Shown here: piece by piece, positions 1-10,599 of the stretch
Layout of the letters: each line of letters starts with the position of its first letter
Position numbering within the stretch: position 1 is the stretch's first letter
Assembly: GCA_023678885.1 (NCBI GenBank)
Contig: JAHCLQ010000850.1
Span: 1 to 64,000 of the forward strand
Length of the DNA stretch: 64,000 nucleotides
Origin: Pogostemon cablin
Taxonomy: Eukaryota; Streptophyta; Magnoliopsida; Lamiales; Lamiaceae
Reading direction: 5' to 3'
Position numbers and translations under genes: made by a program
Notes under the pieces: model-generated
What the model saw: the letters and a program-made list of their open reading frames with translations, nothing else
The model's database searches: none
Told to the model about the DNA's origin: nothing

Positions 1-933
1 TTCCTTCGTTTCAATGCATATTTACTTCATTTTGATGCATATTTACTTCATTAAGTTCAACATTTCCTTCATTTTGAAGCATATTTCTACATCTTGAAGT
101 ATATTTTGATGCATATTTACTTCATTACGTCAACATTTCCTTCGTTTCGTTGCATATTACTACCATTTCAATCAACATTTCCTTCGTCGATTATATTTAC
201 TTTCATTTTCATCTATTTACTTCATTACGATCAACATTGCCTTCGTTCTTATGCCTATTTACTTCATTTTGATGCATAATTACTTCATTTCGATTCATAT
301 TTCCTTCGTTTCGATACATTTTTACTTCGTTATAATGCATATTACTTCACTACTACGATCAACATTTCCTTCGTTTCGATGCATATTTACTTCATTTTGA
401 TGCATATTTTAGGTACATTTTACTTCATTACGATCAACATTTCCTTCGTTTCGATGCGTATTTCCTTCGTTTCGAGTATATTTACTTCATTTTGATGCAT
501 ATTACTTCGTTTCGTTGTATATTTACTTCATTTTGAAGTATATTTACTTTTTTTGATGCATATATCCTTCGTTTCGATGCATATTTACTTAATTTTGATG
601 CATATTTACTTCATTACGATCATCATTTCCTTCGTTTCAATGCATATTTCCTTTATTTTGATGCATATTTACTTCATTACGATCAACATTTCCTTCGTTT
701 CGACGTATATTTCTTTCGTTTCGATGCATATGTACTTCATTTTGATGCATATTTACTTCATTACAATCAACATTTCCTTCGTTTCAATGTATATTTACTT
801 CGTTTCGATGTATATTTCACTTCATTAATTTCAATATTTCCTTCGTTTCGATGCATATTTTTACATCATTTTGATGCATTTTACTTCATTACATTCAACA
901 TTTTCTTCGTTTCGAAACATATTCACTTCATTT
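1..933 (+). repeat. HOR unit U0 (partial, 3' part of an A- or C-type unit)
   Basis: Position 1 corresponds to about offset 1668 of a complete A unit (compare 4459 in U2), so only the last third is present. It carries early-block markers such as CATTGCCTTCG near 235. It is unusually rich in 1-bp insertions and deletions relative to all later copies, for example near 138, 184, 343, 409, 476, 547, 816 and 866. Confidence 0.9.
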
Positions 934-1575
934 GATATATATATTGATGCATATCTATTTGGTTTCGATGTATATTTCCTTCGTTTCGATGCATATTTTT
1001 TACGTTTGATAAATATTTACTCAATTACATTCAACATTTCCTTCGTTTCGTTGCATATTTACTCCAAATGCGATCAACATTTCTGTCATTTCGACGTATA
1101 TGTTTTTCATTTCGATGCATATGTACTTCATTTTTAATGCATATTTACTTCATTGCAATCATCATTTCCTTCGTTTTCGATGCATATTTACTTCATTTTG
1201 ATGCATTTCACTTCATTACGTTCAACATTTTCTTTGTTTCGAAACATATTCACTTCATTTTTGATATATTTGATGCATATTTACTTCGTTTCGATGTATA
1301 TTTTCCTTCGTTTAGATGCATATATTTCTACGTTTAATGAATATTTAATTAATTACATTCAACATTTCCTTCGTTTCGTTGCATATTTACTCCATTTCGA
1401 ATCAACATTTCCTTCGTTTCGATGAATATTTACTTCATTTTGATGAATATTTTGATGCATAATTTGATGTATATTTACTTCATTACGATCAACATTTCCT
1501 TCGTTTCGATGCATATTTCCTTCGTTTCGAGGTATATTTACTTCATTTTGATGTATATATACTTACTCGTTTCGA
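1..1575 (+). other. Indel-rich left margin of the window
   Basis: More than twenty 1-3-bp insertions or deletions relative to all other copies fall here, including CACTACTACGATC near 349, GTTTGATAAATAT near 1003, TTTTTAATGC near 1131, CGTTTTCGATGC near 1173, TTTCGAATCAAC near 1396 and TATATATACTTACTCG near 1554. Beyond this region indels drop to zero to two per 2.6-kb unit. Many lie in short homopolymers. Either the assembly consensus is poor here or the array edge is decaying. Confidence 0.85.
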
Positions 1576-2790
1576 TGTATATTTACTTCATTTTGATGTA
1601 TATTTACTTCATTTTTGATGCATATTTCCTTCATTTTGATGCATTTCACTTCATTTTGATGCATATTTCCTTCATTTTGATGTATATTTTGATGCATATT
1701 TACTTCGTTTCGATGTATATTTCCTTCGTTTCGATGCATATTTTCTACGTTTTAATGAATATTTACTTAATTACATTCAACATTTCCTTCGTTTCGTTGC
1801 ATATTTACTCCATTTCGATCAACATTTCCTTCGTTTCGATGCATATTTACTTCATTTTGATGAATATTTTGATGTATATTTACTTCATTACGATCAACAT
1901 TTCCTTCGTTTCGATGCATATTTCCTTCGTTTCGAGGAATATTTACTTCATTTTGATGTATATTTACTTCGTTCCGATGTATATTTACTTCATTTTGATG
2001 TATATTTACTTTTTTCGATGCATATTTCCTTCGTTTCGATGAATATTCACTTCATTTTGATGCATATTTACTTCAATACGATCACAATTTCCATCGTTTC
2101 AATGCATATTTCCTTCATTTTGATGCATATTTACTTCATTACGATCAACATTTACTTAGTTTCGATGTATATTTCTTTCGTTTCGATGCATGTGTACTTC
2201 ATTTTGATGCATATATACTCATTACAATCAACATTTCCTTCACATCGATGCATATTTAGTTCATTTTAATGCATATTTACTTCATTACGATCAACATTTC
2301 CTTCGTTTCGATGCGTATTTCCTTTGTTTCGAGGTATATTTACTTCATTTTGATGCATATTTACTTCGTTTCGTTGTATATTTACTTCATTTTGAAGTAT
2401 ATTTACTTTTTTCGATGCATATATCCTTCGTTTCGATGCATATTTACTTAATTTTGATGCATATTTACTTCATTACGATCATCATTTCCTTCGTTTCAAT
2501 GCATATTTCCTTTATTTTGATGCATATTTACTTCATTACGATCAACATTTCCTTCGTTTCGACGTATATTTCTTTCGTTTCGATGCATATGTACTTCATT
2601 TTGATGCATATTTACTTCATTACAATCAACATTTCCTTCGTTTCAATGTATATTTACTTCGTTTCGATGTATATTCACTTCATTAATTTCAATATTTCCT
2701 TCGTTTCGATGCATATTTACATCATTTTGATGCATTTTACTTCATTACATTCAACATTTTCTTCGTTTCGAAACATATTCACTTCATTTT
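934..2790 (+). repeat. HOR unit U1, C type (short, ~748-bp deletion)
   Basis: This unit is 1857 bp. It contains the 414-bp duplication typical of A units (ATTTTCTACG markers near 1316 and 1734) but lacks about 748 bp; the junction lies at about 2274-2294. Private variants: TTAATTAATTAC near 1347, CTTTGTTTCGAAAC near 1211, GATGAATATTCAC near 2039 and CCTTTGTTTCGAGG near 2322. All four recur in U5. The first ~640 bp carry many 1-bp indels; the remainder matches other units cleanly, apart from a 2-bp loss near 2217. Confidence 0.92.
2274..2294 (+). other. Deletion junction in C unit U1
   Basis: A unit segment like that starting near 9341 in U4 is joined directly to sequence like that near 10089 in U4. 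In intact units these points are 748 bp apart. Both parents share about 20 bp across the join (ATTTACTTCATTACGATCAA). This fits exchange between two misaligned monomers, and breakpoint precision is limited to that identical stretch. Confidence 0.9.
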
Positions 2791-5393
2791 GATATATATT
2801 TTGATGCATATCTATTTGGTTTCGATGTATATTTCCTTCGTTTCGATGCATATTTTTTACGTTTTGATATATATTTACTCAATTACATTCAACATTTCCT
2901 TCGTTTCGTTGCATATTTACTCCAAATTCGATCAACATTTCCGTCGTTTCGACGTATATTGTTTTTCATTTCGATGCATATGTACTTCATTTTAATGCAT
3001 ATTTACTTCATTGCAATCATCATTTCCTTCGTTTCGATGCATATTTACTTCATTTTGATGCATTTCACTTCATTACGTTCAACATTTTCTTCGTTTCGAA
3101 ATATATTCACTTCATTTTGATGTATATTTTGATGCATATTTACTTCGTTTCGATGTATATTTCCTTCGTTTAGATGCATATTTTCTACGTTTTAATGAAT
3201 ATTTACTTAATTACATTCAACATTTCCTTCGTTTCGTTGCATATTTACTCCATTTCGATCAACATTTCCTTCGTTTCGATGAATATTTACTTCATTTTGA
3301 TGAATATTTTGATGCATAATTTGATGTATATTTACTTCATTACGATCAACATTTCCTTCGTTTCGATGCATATTTCCTTCGTTTCGAGGTATATTTACTT
3401 CATTTTGATGTATATTTACTTCGTTTCGATGTATATTTACTTCATTTTGATGTATATTTACTTCATTTTTGATGCATATTTCCTTCATTTTGATGCATTT
3501 CACTTCATTTTGATGCATATTTCCTTCATTTTGATGTATATTTTGATGCATATTTACTTCGTTTCGATGTATATTTCCTTCGTTTCGATGCATATTTTCT
3601 ACGTTTTAATGAATATTTACTTAATTACATTCAACATTTCCTTCGTTTCGTTGCATATTTACTCCATTTCGATCAACATTTCCTTCGTTTCGATGCATAT
3701 TTACTTCATTTTGATGAATATTTTGATGTATATTTACTTCATTACGATCAACATTTCCTTCGTTTCGATGCATATTTCCTTCGTTTCGAGGAATATTTAC
3801 TTCATTTTGATGTATATTTACTTCGTTCCGATGTATATTTACTTCATTTTGATGTATATTTACTTTTTTCGATGCATATTTCCTTCGTTTCGATGCATAT
3901 TCACTTCATTTTGATGCATATTTACTTCAATACGATCACAATTTCCATCGTTTCAATGCATATTTCCTTCATTTTGATGCATATTTACTTCATTACGATC
4001 AACATTTACTTAGTTTCGATGTATATTTCTTTCGTTTCAATGCATGTGTACTTCATTTTGATGCATATATACTTCATTACAATCAACATTTCCTTCACAT
4101 CGATTCATATTTAGTTCATTTTAATGCATATTTACTTCATTACGATCAATATTTCCTTCATTTCGATGCATATTTACTTCATTTTGATGCATATTTACTT
4201 CATTACGTTCAACATTTTCTTCATTTTGAAGCATATTCACTTCATTTTGATGTATATTTTGATTCAAATTTACTTAGTTTCGATGTATATTTCCTTCGTC
4301 TCTATGCACATTTTCTACGTTTTGATGCATATTTACTTAATTACATTCAACATTTCCTTCGTTTCGTTGCATATTTACTTCATTTAGATCAATATTTCCT
4401 TCGTTTCGATGCATATGTACTTCATTTTGATGCAAATTTACTTCATTATAATCTACATTTCCTTCGTTTCAATGCATATTTACTTCATTTTGATGCATAT
4501 TTACTTCATTAAGTTCAACATTTCCTTCATTTTGAAGCATAGTTTCTACATCTTGAAGTATATTTTGATGCATATTTACTTCATTACGTTCAACATTTCC
4601 TTCGTTTCGTTGCATATTACTCCATTTCAATCAACATTTCCTTCGTTTCGATTATATTTACTTCATTTTCATGCATATTTACTTCATTACGATCAACATT
4701 GCCTTCGTTCTTATGCCTATTTACTTCATTTTGATGCATATTTACTTCATTTCGATTCATATTTCCTTCGTTTCGATACATTTTTACTTCGTTATAATGC
4801 ATATTTACTTCACTACGATCAACATTTCCTTCGTTTCGATGCATATTTACTTCATTTTGATGCATATTTTGAGGTACATTTACTTCATTACGATCAACAT
4901 TTCCTTCGTTTCGATGCGTATTTCCTTCGTTTCGAGGTATATTTACTTCATTTTGATGCATATTTACTTCGTTTCGTTGTATATTTACTTCATTTTGAAG
5001 TATATTTACTTTTTTCGATGCATATATCCTTCGTTTCGATGCATATTTACTTAATTTTGATGCATATTTACTTCATTACGATCATCATTTCCTTCGTTTC
5101 AATGCATATTTCCTTTATTTTGATGCATATTTACTTCATTACGATCAACATTTCCTTCGTTTCGACGTATATTTCTTTCGTTTCGATGCATATGTACTTC
5201 ATTTTGATGCATATTTACTTCATTACAATCAACATTTTCTTCGTTTCAATGTATATTTACTTCGTTTCGATGTATATTCACTTCATTAATTTCAATATTT
5301 CCTTCGTTTCGATGCATATTTACATCATTTTGATGCATTTTACTTCATTACATTCAACATTTTCTTCGTTTCGAAACATATTCAATTCATTTT
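2791..5393 (+). repeat. HOR unit U2, A type (2603 bp)
   Basis: First complete A unit. The 414-bp tandem duplication is marked by ATGCATATTTTCTACG at 3174 and 3588. The length is one base below 2604 because of GCATATTACTCC near 4613, where other units have an extra T. Private variants are CGAAATATATTC near 3097, TTTCAATGCATGTG near 4037 and CATCGATTCATA near 4100; all recur in U6. Variants not shared with U6 are ATTTTCTTCG near 5235 and TTCAATTC near 5382. Confidence 0.93.
3174..4001 (+). repeat. 414-bp tandem duplication inside the A unit (reference copy)
   Basis: The segment starting at 3174 repeats at exactly 3588, 414 bp later. The sequence just upstream (about 3117-3173 and 3531-3587) is also matched, so the true duplication frame could begin earlier. 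The copies diverge: the first holds an extra 12-bp short monomer (GATGCATAATTT near 3313) and GAGGTATAT near 3385; the second lacks the short monomer and has GAGGAATAT near 3789. Strong similarity of the second copy ends near 3870, so the stated end is only the nominal 2 x 414 span. B units (e.g. 35890-38079) have a single copy, which explains their 414-bp shorter length. Confidence 0.85.
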
Positions 5394-7996
5394 GATATAT
5401 ATTTTGATGCATATCTATTTGGTTTCGATGTATATTTCCTTCGTTTCGATGCATATTTTTTACGTTTTGATATATATTTACTCAATTACATTCAACATTT
5501 CCTTCGTTTCGTTGCATATTTACTCCAAATTCGATCAACATTTCCGTCGTTTCGACGTATATTGTTTTTCATTTCGATGCATATGTACTTCATTTTAATG
5601 CATATTTACTTCATTGCAATCATCATTTCCTTCGTTTCGATGCATATTTACTTCATTTTGATGCATTTCACTTCATTACGTTCAACATTTTCTTCGTTTC
5701 GAAACATATTCACTTCATTTTGATGTATATTTTGATGCATATTTACTTCGTTTCGATGTATATTTCCTTCGTTTAGATGCATATTTTCTACGTTTTAATG
5801 AATATTTAATTAATTACATTCAACATTTCCTTCGTTTCGTTGCATATTTACTCCATTTCGATCAACATTTCCTTCGTTTCGATGAATATTTACTTCATTT
5901 TGATGAATATTTTGATGCATAATTTGATGTATATTTACTTCATTACGATCAACATTTCCTTCGTTTCGATGCATATTTCCTTCGTTTCGAGGTATATTTA
6001 CTTCATTTTGATGTATATTTACTTCGTTTCGATGTATATTTACTTCATTTTGATGTATATTTACTTCATTTTTGATGCATATTTCCTTCATTTTGATGCA
6101 TTTCACTTCATTTTGATGCATATTTCCTTCATTTTGATGTATATTTTGATGCATATTTACTTCGTTTCGATGTATATTTCCTTCGTTTCGATGCATATTT
6201 TCTACGTTTTAATGAATATTTACTTAATTACATTCAACATTTCCTTCGTTTCGTTGCATATTTACTCCATTTCGATCAACATTTCCTTCGTTTCGATGCA
6301 TATTTACTTCATTTTGATGAATATTTTGATGTATATTTACTTCATTACGATCAACATTTCCTTCGTTTCGATGCATATTTCCTTCGTTTCGAGGAATATT
6401 TACTTCATTTTGATGTATATTTACTTCGTTCCGATGTATATTTACTTCATTTTGATGTATATTTACTTTTTTCGATGCATATTTCCTTCGTTTCGATGCA
6501 TATTCACTTCATTTTGATGCATATTTACTTCAATACGATCACAATTTCCATCGTTTCAATGCATATTTCCTTCATTTTGATGCATATTTACTTCATTACG
6601 ATCAACATTTACTTAGTTTCGATGTATATTTCTTTCGTTTCGATGCATGTGTACTTCATTTTGATGCATATATACTTCATTACAATCAACATTTCCTTCA
6701 CATCGATGCATATTTAGTTCATTTTAATGCATATTTACTTCATTACGATCAATATTTCCTTCATTTCGATGCATATTTACTTCATTTTGATGCATATTTA
6801 CTTCATTACGTTCAACATTTTCTTCATTTTGAAGCATATTCACTTCATTTTGATGTATATTTTGATTCAAATTTACTTAGTTTCGATGTATATTTCCTTC
6901 GTCTCTATGCACATTTTCTACGTTTTGATGCATATTTACTTAATTACATTCAACATTTCCTTCGTTTCGTTGCATATTTACTTCATTTAGATCAATATTT
7001 CCTTCGTTTCGATGCATATGTACTTCATTTTGATGCAAATTTACTTCATTATAATCTACATTTCCTTCGTTTCAATGCATATTTACTTCATTTTGATGCA
7101 TATTTACTTCATTAAGTTCAACATTTCCTTCATTTTGAAGCATAGTTTCTACATCTTGAAGTATATTTTGATGCATATTTACTTCATTACGTTCAACATT
7201 TCCTTCGTTTCGTTGCATATTACTCCATTTCAATCAACATTTCCTTCGTTTCGATTATATTTACTTCATTTTCATGCATATTTACTTCATTACGATCAAC
7301 ATTGCCTTCGTTCTTATGCCTATTTACTTCATTTTGATGCATATTTACTTCATTTCGATTCATATTTCCTTCGTTTCGATACATTTTTACTTCGTTATAA
7401 TGCATATTTACTTCACTACGATCAACATTTCCTTCGTTTCGATGCATATTTACTTCATTTTGATGCATATTTTGAGGTACATTTACTTCATTACGATCAA
7501 CATTTCCTTCGTTTCGATGCGTATTTCCTTCGTTTCGAGGTATATTTACTTCATTTTGATGCATATTTACTTCGTTTCGTTGTATATTTACTTCATTTTG
7601 AAGTATATTTACTTTTTTCGATGCATATATCCTTCGTTTCGATGCATATTTACTTAATTTTGATGCATATTTACTTCATTACGATCATCATTTCCTTCGT
7701 TTCAATGCATATTTCCTTTATTTTGATGCATATTTACTTCATTACGATCAACATTTCCTTCGTTTCGACGTATATTTCTTTCGTTTCGATGCATATGTAC
7801 TTCATTTTGATGCATATTTACTTCATTACAATCAACATTTCCTTCGTTTCAATGTATATTTACTTCGTTTCGATGTATATTCACTTCATTAATTTCAATA
7901 TTTCCTTCGTTTCGATGCATATTTACATCATTTTGATGCATTTTACTTCATTACATTCAACATTTTCTTCGTTTCGAAACATATTCACTTCATTTT
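5394..7996 (+). repeat. HOR unit U3, A type (2603 bp)
   Basis: A unit with duplication markers at 5777 and 6191 and the 1-bp deletion form GCATATTACTCC near 7216. It carries TTAATTAATTAC near 5806, a variant otherwise seen only in U1, U5 and U7. It has CATCGATGCATA near 6703 rather than the CATCGATTCATA of U2 and U4. By eye it differs from U2 at only a handful of positions. Confidence 0.93.
6349..6390 (+). repeat. Reference pair of monomers: GATCAAC class followed by CpG-rich class
   Basis: Two adjacent 21-bp monomers that illustrate the classes. The first (6349-6369) begins GATCAACATTTCC and ends TTCGTTTC; the second (6370-6390) begins GATGCATATTTCC and has the same end. The GATCAAC class almost always follows a monomer ending in TTCATTAC or a close variant. 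That pair recurs every few monomers, so monomer order is not random. The second class carries two CpG sites per monomer (TTCGTTTCGATG) where the commoner class, e.g. 6768-6788, has TTCATTTTGATG. Each GATGCAT monomer contains the palindrome ATGCAT. Confidence 0.9.
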
Positions 7997-10599
7997 GATA
8001 TATATTTTGATGCATATCTATTTGGTTTCGATGTATATTTCCTTCGTTTCGATGCATATTTTTTACGTTTTGATATATATTTACTCAATTACATTCAACA
8101 TTTCCTTCGTTTCGTTGCATATTTACTCCAAATTCGATCAACATTTCCGTCGTTTCGACGTATATTGTTTTTCATTTCGATGCATATGTACTTCATTTTA
8201 ATGCATATTTACTTCATTGCAATCATCATTTCCTTCGTTTCGATGCATATTTACTTCATTTTGATGCATTTCACTTCATTACGTTCAACATTTTCTTCGT
8301 TTCGAAACATATTCACTTCATTTTGATGTATATTTTGATGCATATTTACTTCGTTTCGATGTATATTTCCTTCGTTTAGATGCATATTTTCTACGTTTTA
8401 ATGAATATTTACTTAATTACATTCAACATTTCCTTCGTTTCGTTGCATATTTACTCCATTTCGATCAACATTTCCTTCGTTTCGATGAATATTTACTTCA
8501 TTTTGATGAATATTTTGATGCATAATTTGATGTATATTTACTTCATTACGATCAACATTTCCTTCGTTTCGATGCATATTTCCTTCGTTTCGAGGTATAT
8601 TTACTTCATTTTGATGTATATTTACTTCGTTTCGATGTATATTTACTTCATTTTGATGTATATTTACTTCATTTTTGATGCATATTTCCTTCATTTTGAT
8701 GCATTTCACTTCATTTTGATGCATATTTCCTTCATTTTGATGTATATTTTGATGCATATTTACTTCGTTTCGATGTATATTTCCTTCGTTTCGATGCATA
8801 TTTTCTACGTTTTAATGAATATTTACTTAATTACATTCAACATTTCCTTCGTTTCGTTGCATATTTACTCCATTTCGATCAACATTTCCTTCGTTTCGAT
8901 GCATATTTACTTCATTTTGATGAATATTTTGATGTATATTTACTTCATTACGATCAACATTTCCTTCGTTTCGATGCATATTTCCTTCGTTTCGAGGAAT
9001 ATTTACTTCATTTTGATGTATATTTACTTCGTTCCGATGTATATTTACTTCATTTTGATGTATATTTACTTTTTTCGATGCATATTTCCTTCGTTTCGAT
9101 GCATATTCACTTCATTTTGATGCATATTTACTTCAATACGATCACAATTTCCATCGTTTCAATGCATATTTCCTTCATTTTGATGCATATTTACTTCATT
9201 ACGATCAACATTTACTTAGTTTCGATGTATATTTCTTTCGTTTCGATGCATGTGTACTTCATTTTGATGCATATATACTTCATTACAATCAACATTTCCT
9301 TCACATCGATTCATATTTAGTTCATTTTAATGCATATTTACTTCATTACGATCAATATTTCCTTCATTTCGATGCATATTTACTTCATTTTGATGCATAT
9401 TTACTTCATTACGTTCAACATTTTCTTCATTTTGAAGCATATTCACTTCATTTTGATGTATATTTTGATTCAAATTTACTTAGTTTCGATGTATATTTCC
9501 TTCGTCTCTATGCACATTTTCTACGTTTTGATGCATATTTACTTAATTACATTCAACATTTCCTTCGTTTCGTTGCATATTTACTTCATTTAGATCAATA
9601 TTTCCTTCGTTTCGATGCATATGTACTTCATTTTGATGCAAATTTACTTCATTATAATCTACATTTCCTTCGTTTCAATGCATATTTACTTCATTTTGAT
9701 GCATATTTACTTCATTAAGTTCAACATTTCCTTCATTTTGAAGCATAGTTTCTACATCTTGAAGTATATTTTGATGCATATTTACTTCATTACGTTCAAC
9801 ATTTCCTTCGTTTCGTTGCATATTACTCCATTTCAATCAACATTTCCTTCGTTTCGATTATATTTACTTCATTTTCATGCATATTTACTTCATTACGATC
9901 AACATTGCCTTCGTTCTTATGCCTATTTACTTCATTTTGATGCATATTTACTTCATTTCGATTCATATTTCCTTCGTTTCGATACATTTTTACTTCGTTA
10001 TAATGCATATTTACTTCACTACGATCAACATTTCCTTCGTTTCGATGCATATTTACTTCATTTTGATGCATATTTTGAGGTACATTTACTTCATTACGAT
10101 CAACATTTCCTTCGTTTCGATGCGTATTTCCTTCGTTTCGAGGTATATTTACTTCATTTTGATGCATATTTACTTCGTTTCGTTGTATATTTACTTCATT
10201 TTGAAGTATATTTACTTTTTTCGATGCATATATCCTTCGTTTCGATGCATATTTACTTAATTTTGATGCATATTTACTTCATTACGATCATCATTTCCTT
10301 CGTTTCAATGCATATTTCCTTTATTTTGATGCATATTTACTTCATTACGATCAACATTTCCTTCGTTTCGACGTATATTTCTTTCGTTTCGATGCATATG
10401 TACTTCATTTTGATGCATATTTACTTCATTACAATCAACATTTCCTTCGTTTCAATGTATATTTACTTCGTTTCGATGTATATTCACTTCATTAATTTCA
10501 ATATTTCCTTCGTTTCGATGCATATTTACATCATTTTGATGCATTTTACTTCATTACATTCAACATTTTCTTCGTTTCGAAACATATTCACTTCATTTT
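7997..10599 (+). repeat. HOR unit U4, A type (2603 bp)
   Basis: A unit with duplication markers at 8380 and 8794 and the 1-bp deletion form GCATATTACTCC near 9819. It has TTACTTAATTAC near 8408, unlike its neighbours U3 and U5, and CATCGATTCATA near 9306, as in U2. It is nearly identical to U3 apart from these positions. Confidence 0.93.

Noticed and set aside
3207..3593. 128-codon - strand ORF with hydrophilic NEVN/NEGN heptads, repeated in every A unit
   Set aside because: This is the only stop-free - frame of the monomer. It persists because the units are near-identical copies, not through visible coding constraint; it starts and stops inside monomers and is absent in intact form from B units.
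4409..5395. 328-codon + strand ORF (and equivalent ORFs in U3, U4, U6, U7, U10)
   Set aside because: It is composed only of satellite heptads, uses a start inside a monomer, crosses HOR sub-blocks and is broken by 1-bp indels in other near-identical units. No domain or signal beyond the repeat.
6370..6390. CENP-B box-like motif (TTCGTTTCGATG)
   Set aside because: The TTCG start matches, but the required downstream A and CGGG core are missing. Centromere identity cannot be claimed from this.
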